A DNA stretch of 64,000 bases from Firmicutes bacterium CAG:95 (GTDB lineage Bacteria; Bacillota; Clostridia; Lachnospirales; Lachnospiraceae): contig FR902940.1 of the NCBI GenBank assembly GCA_000438155.1, positions 28,788-92,787 on the forward strand, in the 5' to 3' direction. The translations under genes were made by a program, and so were the position numbers. How positions within the stretch are numbered: the stretch's first letter is position 1; the number at the start of each line of letters is the position of its first letter. A model generated the notes under the pieces. That model searched no databases. It saw nothing but the letters and a program-made list of their open reading frames with translations, and was not told the origin of the DNA. Below are positions 54,848 through 63,706 of this stretch, in pieces.

Positions 54848-56189
54848 TTTTCATATGATATACTTCTCTGATCATTAAAAGCAGGCTCATATAAAACAGT
54901 GGCATGTTGTATATTGTATAACGCGTCTGACAAAAAATAACCATGGACACCAACCCTACATTTAAGCATATCGCAATTAGTGTCATTGTTGCAAACAAAA
55001 ATGCCGGTGCTGTCCTGTTACATATTCCGAGATATATAAGCATTGCAAAATACACAAAATAAATCATTACTGTATACCATAGAAGCACTGGATGAACCTT
55101 CGCTACCGTGGTAACAAATCCGGAACACACATTATCCACAAATGTCAAAAGAAGCTTTTTCCATACCGCCGGCAACAGATCCCGGCTGATTGTCTGGGTA
55201 ATCTCATCTACCTTCTTTTCCCTTGCCACATCCTCTGAATCATAATGTTCTCCCACATAGTTTTCCACTGCAGGCCACATGGTATCAATCTGTATACGGT
55301 CATAGGAATCACCAAAATGAGTCACCCTCTGCTTCCAGGTCTTTCCTGCAGAATGCTTCAGATATCCCTGATCTTCACAGATATCATAGATCTCATAAAA
55401 GAGTTCCCTTGCTTCCGGATCTGTAATTCGCTCTCCATCTTCCCTTTCTGAAGTATAAAACACAACCGTTGCAAGAAATCTGTCGTCACCGGAATGCGTA
55501 TGCGCTGTGCCCCTCACCGCATATCCATATATGTTATCAAAGATTTTATTGGATATCAGTACCGCTGCAACACCCAAAAAAGCAATCAGAATTCCTTTTT
55601 TTATCTGTGTTCTGCTCCAATTCACATATATTACTGCAAAGAACAATAGTACAACTGTAAAGTACATCTGTTTTCTTGTTGAGACCAGCAAAAATGAAAA
55701 AATTCCCGCATAAAACAAAGATCTTTTTCTTCTGCATATAATATAGTCCAAAAGAAAACGTGTGAACAGTAAAAACATAGAGCAGGCAATTCCTTCCGTC
55801 AGAATACTATTGGAATACATGGATGCCCTTTTTGCAGCAAACCGGCATAACAGAGAGCAGCCCATGGGAATGATCATCAAAAACCATTCGCAAATGTAAG
55901 ATATGTTCTGCTCTCTTTTAAAAAACAAAGGAATACTTACAGCAGCCAGTGCTGCGAGGATACTTTGAAAGACAACGATTGCAAACAGATAGTTCTCTCC
56001 AAATATGCGTCTCATAATCTCTAACAGTAACGGATACAACGGTTCCCTTGTAATATTCATATTAATATAAGTAGGTGAATCTTCACAGATCACTACTCCA
56101 TCATGCCATGCAAAATAAAGGTAAAACAACATGCTGACCAATATCAGAATCCCACTTTGCAATGTTTTCTTATTCATTTGATTCTTCAT
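54822..56189 (-). CDS. Multi-spanning membrane protein, possible GT-C glycosyltransferase
   Basis: 455 residues, about ten helices. After the first helix comes HDGVVICEDSPTYINMNITR, with acidic residues such as those of the GT-C family, then EPLYPLLLEIMRRIFGENYL. A large external loop near 225-310 and a last cluster of helices are visible. GT-C enzymes use polyprenyl-phosphate sugars outside the membrane. It ends within the terminator hairpin, so its C-terminus (KKTCVTFRF) is part of the stem. Similar in type to the gene at 24045-26552. The exact family is not recognised. Confidence 0.7.
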   Translation of the reverse strand: MKNQMNKKTLQSGILILVSMLFYLYFAWHDGVVICEDSPTYINMNITREPLYPLLLEIMRRIFGENYLFAIVVFQSILAALAAVSIPLFFKREQNISYICEWFLMIIPMGCSLLCRFAAKRASMYSNSILTEGIACSMFLLFTRFLLDYIICRRKRSLFYAGIFSFLLVSTRKQMYFTVVLLFFAVIYVNWSRTQIKKGILIAFLGVAAVLISNKIFDNIYGYAVRGTAHTHSGDDRFLATVVFYTSEREDGERITDPEARELFYEIYDICEDQGYLKHSAGKTWKQRVTHFGDSYDRIQIDTMWPAVENYVGEHYDSEDVAREKKVDEITQTISRDLLPAVWKKLLLTFVDNVCSGFVTTVAKVHPVLLWYTVMIYFVYFAMLIYLGICNRTAPAFLFATMTLIAICLNVGLVSMVIFCQTRYTIYNMPLFYMSLLLMIREVYHMKKTCVTFRF

Positions 56190-56205
56190 TCTTCTTTCCC
56201 CTCTG

Positions 56206-57210
56206 CTATTGTTTAAGCGGAATAATAAACCGACTATATAACGTAGACAGAAGGTAATAAATAATCGGTATATGAAGCGCTATCTGCATTCTTACCCTGT
56301 CTCCCATTGGTACATATTCTTTCCTGTAAATCTGCACAATTTTATATTTTTCCTCACGCAAAAAATGTATGATTTTTCTTGCAGCACGATTCATTTTCCG
56401 TTTTCTGAAATCCAGATAATAGTACAGCAGGCGACGATAAAACTGATAGGATGCCTTCTCGGACAAGTCAACCATTCCTAATCCTTTAAGGTATGCAATC
56501 TGTTCTCTTATAAACGGAATTTCATCCTCAAATCTTCTCTCTTCCAACTTGCTGTTCATAATACTGTCTGTCCTGTCAATTCGGTAATTGTAAAGCAGTT
56601 CATCAACAAATACACAGGTTTCTACTTTTCCCAGCGTACAGGTTGTATACATGATATCCTCCGATTTGTGCCCCTCCTGAAAACGAAGATTATCAATCAG
56701 GCTCCGCAGGAACAGCTTACTCCATACTGAATTGTAAATATGATACTGTTTGTCCCCCATAATATATAATTCCATGGCCTCCATTTTGGATAAAACAAGC
56801 ACATTCCCGGTAGGATTCATTTTTTCTGCCCCTTCTCCCCATTGGCGGTAGGAACAGATTGCCATCTGAGCCCCATTCTGTTCACAGGCATCATACATTT
56901 TCTGATACATTTCCGGTTCAATCCAGTCATCCCCATCCACATACCCGATGTACTTTCCCCTGGCTATCGCAAGCCCTGCATTCCGTGCTGCAGAAGGTCC
57001 TCCGTTTGGACGATGAATTACCTGAATTCTCTCATACTGCTGTGCATATTGATCACAGATTTCTCCCGACCGGTCTGTAGATCCATCATCTACCAGAATA
57101 AACTCTATAGAGGCAAAAGTCTGGGCTAAAAGACTCTCAATACATTGCCTGATATATTTTTCCACATTATAAGCTGTAATAATCACTGAGATTAACGGTG
57201 TTTCAACCAT
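56206..57210 (-). CDS. Glycosyltransferase, GT2 family
   Basis: 334 residues from ATG 57208-57210 with GGGGAGG eight bases upstream, which sits inside the end of the GT11 gene. GT-A features LISVIITAYNVEKYIRQCIE, IEFILVDDGSTDRSGEI, VIHRPNGGPSAARNAGLA, GYVDGDDWIEPEMYQKMYD and EGHKSEDIMYTTCTLG. It belongs to the same paralogous group as the GT2 genes at 45502 and 46617. Donor sugar unknown. Confidence 0.91.
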   Translation of the reverse strand: MVETPLISVIITAYNVEKYIRQCIESLLAQTFASIEFILVDDGSTDRSGEICDQYAQQYERIQVIHRPNGGPSAARNAGLAIARGKYIGYVDGDDWIEPEMYQKMYDACEQNGAQMAICSYRQWGEGAEKMNPTGNVLVLSKMEAMELYIMGDKQYHIYNSVWSKLFLRSLIDNLRFQEGHKSEDIMYTTCTLGKVETCVFVDELLYNYRIDRTDSIMNSKLEERRFEDEIPFIREQIAYLKGLGMVDLSEKASYQFYRRLLYYYLDFRKRKMNRAARKIIHFLREEKYKIVQIYRKEYVPMGDRVRMQIALHIPIIYYLLSTLYSRFIIPLKQ

Positions 57211-58111
57211 GTTTCTTAACCTCCCCACGGGGTGAAATCCGAATCATTTCTTCTGTATAAATATCATGAAAATTCCGATCCCCAAACCACGGCTCAGGAG
57301 CCACTACAATCTTATCTTTATTCGGATTGAGCCATGCCCCCCACCAGCTAAAGCTCGAATTTGCCATGATCTGGTGTTTACACTGGCTCATCAGCATCAG
57401 ATCCAGATATCCTGTTTCTTCGCTCGTTCCCTGTATCAGGGTAAAATCACCCAGGAAGTTCTCCTGAAGCCACTTTTCTGTAAAGACCGGATCATTGGTA
57501 AATACAAAAATTTCTGCATCCGGGTGGCGTTCGCGGATATACCTCACTCCGGCCTGATAATATTCCATAGTACAGCTCATACCGTATATTTCAGGATGCT
57601 CCAGATAGTCTCCACGACGGACATGAAGGGATACCGATTCTGTCTCACGGATCTGTTTCTGATAATTCCTTATTTGGTCTGCAAATACCTCTGAAATTCC
57701 ATCGTAAATCCGGTCAGAAAACCCAAGTTCTGTATGCAGTATTCCTTCCACATCCTTAAAATACTTCTCACTCTGAAAGTATCCCGTCAGATATACCGGT
57801 GTTTTCAAAAGTACCTGCGGATCGAAATTACTGTCTGCCTCTGCATATTTTTTCGTTCTGCGCCCGGTAAGCTTCCTGCGGATTCTCGACGGAAGATCCA
57901 TAAAGCCATCCGTCAGGCGGTTAATTTCCTCCTGCGTGGCTTCCTCATAATGAACATCAAATGCCCACAACATCTGCTGTCTGTCATGCTCTCTTCCATA
58001 TTCGGTTGTCACATCCATCTTAACCGTTCTGCCCATAAACTGCAGCTGCCGGTATAAGGCATATTGAAAAAGCTGATTTCCCAATCCGCCTTCCATACGA
58101 ATGATATCCAT
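57203..58111 (-). CDS. GT11 alpha-1,2-fucosyltransferase-like
   Basis: 302 residues. MDIIRMEGGLGNQLFQYALY, SVSLHVRRGDYLEHPEIYGM with the canonical H-x-R-R-G-D-Y, IFVFTNDPVFTEKWLQ and QIMANSSFSWWGAWLNPNKD, so all standard GT11 motifs are intact. It directly follows the next GT11 gene with no gap (stop 58112), suggesting a tandem duplication. A GDP-fucose source is not encoded in the window; other donors such as GDP or UDP sugars are possible. Confidence 0.9.
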   Translation of the reverse strand: MDIIRMEGGLGNQLFQYALYRQLQFMGRTVKMDVTTEYGREHDRQQMLWAFDVHYEEATQEEINRLTDGFMDLPSRIRRKLTGRRTKKYAEADSNFDPQVLLKTPVYLTGYFQSEKYFKDVEGILHTELGFSDRIYDGISEVFADQIRNYQKQIRETESVSLHVRRGDYLEHPEIYGMSCTMEYYQAGVRYIRERHPDAEIFVFTNDPVFTEKWLQENFLGDFTLIQGTSEETGYLDLMLMSQCKHQIMANSSFSWWGAWLNPNKDKIVVAPEPWFGDRNFHDIYTEEMIRISPRGEVKKHG

Positions 58112-59068
58112 TTATTTTACCCTGTGTTCCACTTTACCCTTTCCGTTGATCAGAACCATTCCCTCTGTATAGATTTCCTCTCCCTGGGAATTGTTCATCC
58201 ATGGTGTCGGTGCAATGACAATTTTATCTGCATGGTCGTTCAGCCATGCTCCCCACCAGCTGAAGCTTGAATTGGAAATAATATTATGCTTACATAATTG
58301 CAGCAGCAGCAAATCCAGATATGAAGTATATTCTGTATTCGTCTGTACCATAACGAACCGCTTCCGGATCGCTACAATCTGCTCTCTGGTCATGTCTTCG
58401 GTAATCTGACTCTTAATCAGATCCTTCATCCATCCCTTAATCCACTTTGGTTCATTACTGAAAATATAATAAGTGGCATCCGGGCATCGTTCCTGTATAT
58501 AATTCACTGCTGCACGATAATAATCCGGTGTACAGATATTCTCATATAATTCCTCATTCGGTCTTGAATCACTCCGCCGGATATGTATTCCAACCGCCTT
58601 AGTCTCTCTGATCCGCTGAAGCAGCTCTACCGTAGAATCATAAACAGCTTCCGGAAGATGCATTCCTGCAAGATGCGGGAATTGAAATGCATTCCGTACC
58701 TCTCCTTTGATATCTGCAAAATACCTTTCACTCTGAAAACTTCCATCCAGATATCCTTCCTCCATGGCAAGCACCTGCGGATCATAATATCCCTTTTCCC
58801 GATAAATATTGGTTCTACGTCTGCCAAAGATCCGCCGAAGACGAGCCCATAATTTTGTAGAGCCGTCAGTAAATGCATTAATTTCATCCCATGTGGCCCG
58901 TGGATAAGTCAGGCCGAACACCGAAAGCATAATTGGTTTCGCCTTCTCGTCCCGATATTCATTGATATCATCAAATTTCACTTCACGCCCCATCGCTGTA
59001 AGCTTCATGTACAGGGCATACTGGAACATCTGCCGTTCCAGTCCTCCGGACATACGAATGATTATCAT
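58112..59068 (-). CDS. GT11-like transferase with altered signature motifs
   Basis: 318 residues. The N-terminal motif reads IIIRMSGGLERQMFQYALYM, where G-N-Q of the family is replaced by E-R-Q, and the central motif reads VGIHIRRSDSRPNEELYENI, where G-D-Y becomes S-D-S. The C-terminal NIISNSSFSWWGAWLNDHAD is standard. It is a tandem neighbour of a normal GT11 (57203-58111). Changes at both donor-related motifs suggest a changed donor or lost activity. Its start overlaps the SGNH gene stop by four bases. Confidence 0.85.
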   Translation of the reverse strand: MIIIRMSGGLERQMFQYALYMKLTAMGREVKFDDINEYRDEKAKPIMLSVFGLTYPRATWDEINAFTDGSTKLWARLRRIFGRRRTNIYREKGYYDPQVLAMEEGYLDGSFQSERYFADIKGEVRNAFQFPHLAGMHLPEAVYDSTVELLQRIRETKAVGIHIRRSDSRPNEELYENICTPDYYRAAVNYIQERCPDATYYIFSNEPKWIKGWMKDLIKSQITEDMTREQIVAIRKRFVMVQTNTEYTSYLDLLLLQLCKHNIISNSSFSWWGAWLNDHADKIVIAPTPWMNNSQGEEIYTEGMVLINGKGKVEHRVK

Positions 59069-60195
59069 GGCGTCACCTCACCCAGTACTGCATAAATACT
59101 GTCATAATCATAATGGTTAAAATAATCTGCTTCTTCCGAAAGCTTCTGTTCATAATTGTCTTTCGTAATGAGTCCTGTTCCTTCCTTCATCCAGTTCAGA
59201 ATCATGGAGCTTACTTCCGCAGAATAATGCACCGTATCATTATAGTAATCCAGATTACAGATAACCTGTGTCTGGTCAAAGAAATTATACAACTTTACGT
59301 TCGGACATTGCAACAAAAGCTCTGTCGTAAGCCGTTCTGCTTCTAACTGCCTGGTCAATGCATTTTGCAGATAGAGTCCGTCAAAGTAGCAGATACTGTA
59401 GGGCGGATAATAAAAATAAAACTCCGTATCCGGATAACGGTTGACCAGATCAACAATATTCTTTGTAATGTTTTCTTCTACCATTTTGCGGTCCTCCTCG
59501 TTAAAGGAAGGGTCTTCTACCGGATGCTGGTCTTCCCTGGTATAAGAAGCCATGATATGCTCCAACCCGGTCTCATGCACCCACGAGGAATATTCATCCA
59601 TGGTAGTCGACGGTTCTCCGCTTACGGTTCGCAGCAGATCTGCCACCACTCCATGATAAAAAATCGCTTTATTCCATACATAACGCGCGTCATTAAATAT
59701 ATTATTGTCATACAGATAGGTCGGGTATTCCTCATATTTCTGCCAATCGGCAGCCTGAAGGAGAGCATTGTAATCCAATGGCATTACCACCATCTTAACC
59801 TCCTGCCCATACTGCAGCGTCCGGTTAAGGTTCTCACTCAATTCCCTGAAATCTGCGCCAGAAAATGGTTCCTTCACGGAATGCGTGCCAAACAGTTCAT
59901 CCAGCTCGCTTGTCTTAAAGTTCTGAGCCATGGAGGTTCCGGTAATCACAGCATCATAAGTAAAATGCCGTGAAATTCCATCATTCACATAACGCTCCTC
60001 ATAAATCCGGTAGGACAAAAAGGACAACGGCTTGTGGTAATGAAAATAAGGATCCACGAAAATTACCATGGCAGCAGTACCAATGAGTAAAACAGTCAGC
60101 AGTACTAATGTGCTGAAAAACCAACGTTTCGCCTTGCGGCTATTCTCAGACTCTGTAATCTTTGCATTATCCTCTGATGATTGAGCTGCTTTCAC
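59065..60195 (-). CDS. SGNH-type membrane-anchored O-acyltransferase partner (AlgX/DltD-like)
   Basis: 376 residues. One N-terminal helix (about residues 28-48, FSTLVLLTVLLIGTAAMVIF), then an external domain with VITGTSMAQNF, the Gly-x-Ser-Met-x-x-Asn block of SGNH hydrolases, a later YYPPYS and NDTVHYSAEVSSMIL with a candidate Asp/His pair. With the MBOAT gene upstream it would transfer an acyl, probably acetyl, group to the exported glycan. GTG start 60195 has AAAGGAGG at 60204-60211, eight bases away. Confidence 0.84.
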   Translation of the reverse strand: MKAAQSSEDNAKITESENSRKAKRWFFSTLVLLTVLLIGTAAMVIFVDPYFHYHKPLSFLSYRIYEERYVNDGISRHFTYDAVITGTSMAQNFKTSELDELFGTHSVKEPFSGADFRELSENLNRTLQYGQEVKMVVMPLDYNALLQAADWQKYEEYPTYLYDNNIFNDARYVWNKAIFYHGVVADLLRTVSGEPSTTMDEYSSWVHETGLEHIMASYTREDQHPVEDPSFNEEDRKMVEENITKNIVDLVNRYPDTEFYFYYPPYSICYFDGLYLQNALTRQLEAERLTTELLLQCPNVKLYNFFDQTQVICNLDYYNDTVHYSAEVSSMILNWMKEGTGLITKDNYEQKLSEEADYFNHYDYDSIYAVLGEVTP

Positions 60196-60242
60196 CCTGC
60201 TATCCTCCTTTCCCGAATTTATCCAATTTCACTTCATACATA

Positions 60243-60272
60243 TCTATAGAGTTTATGTTTTATTAAAATCAA
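60243..60272 (-). promoter_or_regulatory. Candidate promoter before the SGNH gene
   Basis: In the 114-base AT-rich gap, TTGATT (60267-60272), an 18-base spacer and TATAGA (60243-60248) on the minus strand, each matching consensus at four of six bases. Could give extra transcription of the SGNH gene and those below, but many AT-rich gaps produce such matches. Confidence 0.35.
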
Positions 60273-60309
60273 ATCCAAATTAAATTTCTCTGTTTTATTT
60301 CATCAATAC

Positions 60310-61767
60310 TTAGAAATTTACATATAAAAACTGTGTAATGTCCGCAAGAGACATTACGCTCCAGAATAATAGCCCTACGGTTACAAGCATCTTCCATGCA
60401 TTCCATTTCATCTGTTCTGTCTTCTGCGTGGTATTTTTCATAAAGAAGCAGGCAATCAGAAGTACCACGGTCATCACAACGGCCGGCATCCCCGGATGTC
60501 CCGAAAGAAATGGTAAAAGCTTCATTCTGACGAGAAGCCGGATTTCCATTGTGTCATTAAAAACACTTGTTATTTGCCCACTGATCTTGCCGATTCCACC
60601 TGTGAAGAGACGGTTCCAAAGCTGCCCTGCCTGCGACAGGGATTCCGCACGGAAAATACTCCATGCAAATGTTGTAAGCATAAAATTCCATGCTACTTTT
60701 AGCATATGGGGAAGCTTCCACTTCTCATATCCGGTAACCCGTTCAAAGACCATGCACAGACCATGGAGCGCTCCCCAGACAAGAAAGGTCCAGTTCGTTC
60801 CGTGCCAGAAGCCACTTAATAAGAAAATAATCATGATATTAAGTAAGGTTCTTGCCGTTCCTTTCCGGCTTCCTCCAAGTGGAATATACACATATCGCGT
60901 AAAGAATCTCGTTAATGTCATATGCCAGCGGTCCCAGAATTCCGATATGGAAGCTGCTTTGTATGGCGAATGAAAGTTCACCGGTAGATTTACGTTAAAC
61001 ATCAGGGCAATTCCGGATGCCATGTCACAATAGCCACTGAAATCAAAATAAAGCTGCAATGAATAGCAGACCATAATGAGTAACGCTTCTGTTGAATTCA
61101 GTGCTGCCACATCTGCATATCCCTGACTGACAATTTTCGCAAGGGAATCTGCAAGCAGAACCTTCTTTCCAAGTCCGAGGGCAAAGCTGTAAAGCCCTCT
61201 TCCTAAATGATCATAGGAAAGAATGCTCCTGTTTTCTGCCCGGAGCTGCGGAATAAAATCCTCCTGAAGCACGATAGGCCCCTGCAGGAATCGCGGAAAG
61301 AAGCACATGAACTGCAGATACTCAAAAAAAGTCTGATCTTCACACTTTGCACGATAGGTATCCATGAGGTACGCAATTAACTGAAAGGTATAAAAACTGA
61401 TTCCCAGAGGAAGCCTGCCGGAAAATTTGAAAAAAATCAGAATCACTACATCCAGTAAAATTCCTGCTGTGAGTACCCATTTTTTCTGTCTGCTCCCATT
61501 TTTCGTATCACTTGCGTTTTCACCACTGCCGGCAGCCTCTGTATGATTTTTCTTTCGCCTGAGCAGGATAACAAAGCCATAGTTCATAAAAATAAGTAAT
61601 ACAAAAATCACTGCATTCCACGGATTTCCATATCCGCAGAACCACAGTGTCATTCCGATGATATAAACAGCTGCCGCCTTTCTCCATCCTCTTTTCTGCA
61701 ACAGAAAATATCCGATCACAGAAAGAGGAAGAAAGAACAGAATAAATACATAGGAATTAAAGTACAT
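60310..61767 (-). CDS. MBOAT family O-acyltransferase (AlgI/DltB-like)
   Basis: 485 residues, about ten helices. FLQGPIVLQEDFIPQL, LYFDFSGYCDMASGIALMFN, FWDRWHMTLTRFFTRYVYIP, and LSGFWHGTNWTFLVWGALHG with the catalytic histidine of the family. AlgI/DltB group: it passes an acyl group from a cytoplasmic donor (probably acetyl-CoA) across the membrane. The SGNH protein downstream takes it to the glycan. Start ATG 61767 overlaps the asparagine-synthase gene end by 11 bases. Confidence 0.93.
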   Translation of the reverse strand: MYFNSYVFILFFLPLSVIGYFLLQKRGWRKAAAVYIIGMTLWFCGYGNPWNAVIFVLLIFMNYGFVILLRRKKNHTEAAGSGENASDTKNGSRQKKWVLTAGILLDVVILIFFKFSGRLPLGISFYTFQLIAYLMDTYRAKCEDQTFFEYLQFMCFFPRFLQGPIVLQEDFIPQLRAENRSILSYDHLGRGLYSFALGLGKKVLLADSLAKIVSQGYADVAALNSTEALLIMVCYSLQLYFDFSGYCDMASGIALMFNVNLPVNFHSPYKAASISEFWDRWHMTLTRFFTRYVYIPLGGSRKGTARTLLNIMIIFLLSGFWHGTNWTFLVWGALHGLCMVFERVTGYEKWKLPHMLKVAWNFMLTTFAWSIFRAESLSQAGQLWNRLFTGGIGKISGQITSVFNDTMEIRLLVRMKLLPFLSGHPGMPAVVMTVVLLIACFFMKNTTQKTEQMKWNAWKMLVTVGLLFWSVMSLADITQFLYVNF

Positions 61768-63640
61768 AACTCATCCATTCCTGGAATATCAGAACATACC
61801 AGATCTGAATTCTCCATTCATCTTTTTCGATAAAGTCTGTCCACATTTTCCAGACGACATCCGGATTGAGAATCCCCTGTTGACAGAGCGTCTTCCTGTC
61901 AATCAGATTTTCTGCCCACTCACGAAGCTCCTTTTCCTTCAGCCATTTCTGGATTGGAATGGAAAATCCCTTTTTGGGGCGTTCCATCATTTCTTTCGGA
62001 ACATAACGGTACAGGACATCTCTTAAGATCCGTTTTCCTACACCGTTCTGACGTTCAAATTCAACCGGAAGGGTCCATGCAAATTCTACCACATCTTTAT
62101 CCAGCATTGGAACACGGGTTTCCAGTGAAACTGCCATCGCTGTCCGGTCCACCTTCACAAGAATATCATCCGGATGATACATTAACATATCCATTAACAT
62201 GATATTATGGTTCGTTTCTCTTAAAAATTCCGGATCATACTCGGTGTATTTATATGGTAATTCTTTCTTAGATAACGCAATCTTCCTGATTATCGGCTCC
62301 CTCTCCATGGATAGCCGGTAAAGATCGGATGCTCCCCTGGCACCAAGAAGTGTTCCTTTAACCCGGTATGTTTCCTTATTGGCAAGCGGACTATGCAGTA
62401 CCAACTCACCTGCCAGCTTACGAATGCCATACGGCACCTGCCTAATTCTGTTCCACAGCCGATCGACTGACATATATGAATTATATCCACAAAACAGTTC
62501 ATCCCCACCATCACCGCTAAGCGATACGGTCACATGTTCCCTTGTCATCCTGCTTACAAGATAAGTCGGAATCTGGGAAGAATCTGCAAACGGCTCTCCA
62601 AAGATAAAGGGAATTTTCGGAATAACACTCCTGGCATCCTCCTCAGTGATGTATAGTTCGGTATGTTCCGTCCCCAAATAAGCCGCAATTTCCTTAGCGT
62701 AGACAGCTTCGTTATACTTTTCATCCTCCATGCCGATGGTAAATGTTTTCACCCTATCCGGATGCAGCGACTGCATCAGGGCAACTACCGTACTGCTGTC
62801 AATTCCTGCAGATAAAAAGGCGCCAACCGGTACATCCGCCATCATCTGATCCTGAATGGATGCTTTTAACAGGCGTTCCAGCTCATCCACTGCCTCTTCA
62901 TAAGTTCCCTTGAACAGATGCTCCTGTCCATGTTGCGCCACCTCTTTGATGGACCAGTAGGTTGAAATGCCATATTTCTTAAATGTTGATTTAATTTCAA
63001 GAATGCATCCCGGTTCTAATTTATAGATATTTTCATAAATAGAATAGGGCGCCGGGATATATCCATGAATAAAGTAAATACCCAGTACATCTTTATTAAC
63101 AGGATTCTTGAAACCGTCCAGAGTAGCAATACAGGCCACATCGGAAGCAAACACGAAGGTATCTCCCATAAAGCCATAATACAAAGGCTTCTCACCGATA
63201 CGGTCACGCAATAGATACAGCTTCTGCTCCTTCGTATCATAAAGTGCAATGGCAAACATTCCCTTACACTGCGCTATCGCCTCTTCCACCCCATATGCTT
63301 CAAATGCTTCCAGAATCACTTCAGAATCGGAGGTTCCCCGGAACCGTTCCACTTTCTTTTCATTAAGAAGCTTTTGGGAAAGCTTCTTATAATTATAGAT
63401 CTCCCCATTATAAACCATAACGTAACGACCGCTATGGGATTTCATGGGTTGAAGACCGGCTTCAGAAAGATCCACAATGGATAATCTGCGATGTCCCAAT
63501 GCCACTTTGCCATCTTCCGAAATATAGCTTCCTCCGGCATCCGGACCACGGTGAAGCATTCGTTGTTTCATTTTTTCCAAATTTTCTTCCTGCATTTTCA
63601 CTGATCCGTGAAAATTACAGAATCCTGCGATTCCACACAT
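61757..63640 (-). CDS. asnB: Glutamine-dependent asparagine synthase (amidotransferase), glycan-locus type
   Basis: 627 residues, full two-domain AsnB. The N-terminal nucleophile Cys2 is followed by MCGIAGFCNFHG, HRGPDAGGSYISEDG, GHRRLSIVDLSEAGLQPM; the synthase part has FLSAGIDSSTVVALMQSL (PPi-loop), then SGDGGDELFCGYN, and MLDKDVVEFAWTLPVEF. In surface-polysaccharide loci such genes amidate uronic acids or other carboxylates (WbpS-like) rather than supply asparagine, so this is a possible second role. It is separated from the GT4 gene by 66 bases. Confidence 0.93.
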   Translation of the reverse strand: MCGIAGFCNFHGSVKMQEENLEKMKQRMLHRGPDAGGSYISEDGKVALGHRRLSIVDLSEAGLQPMKSHSGRYVMVYNGEIYNYKKLSQKLLNEKKVERFRGTSDSEVILEAFEAYGVEEAIAQCKGMFAIALYDTKEQKLYLLRDRIGEKPLYYGFMGDTFVFASDVACIATLDGFKNPVNKDVLGIYFIHGYIPAPYSIYENIYKLEPGCILEIKSTFKKYGISTYWSIKEVAQHGQEHLFKGTYEEAVDELERLLKASIQDQMMADVPVGAFLSAGIDSSTVVALMQSLHPDRVKTFTIGMEDEKYNEAVYAKEIAAYLGTEHTELYITEEDARSVIPKIPFIFGEPFADSSQIPTYLVSRMTREHVTVSLSGDGGDELFCGYNSYMSVDRLWNRIRQVPYGIRKLAGELVLHSPLANKETYRVKGTLLGARGASDLYRLSMEREPIIRKIALSKKELPYKYTEYDPEFLRETNHNIMLMDMLMYHPDDILVKVDRTAMAVSLETRVPMLDKDVVEFAWTLPVEFERQNGVGKRILRDVLYRYVPKEMMERPKKGFSIPIQKWLKEKELREWAENLIDRKTLCQQGILNPDVVWKMWTDFIEKDEWRIQIWYVLIFQEWMSYVL

Positions 63641-63706
63641 ATTTTTTCTCCGTTTTTCGTCTTGAGATCATTTATAAGCCGCTTCGAATTACTGATTTTT
63701 ACTGGA

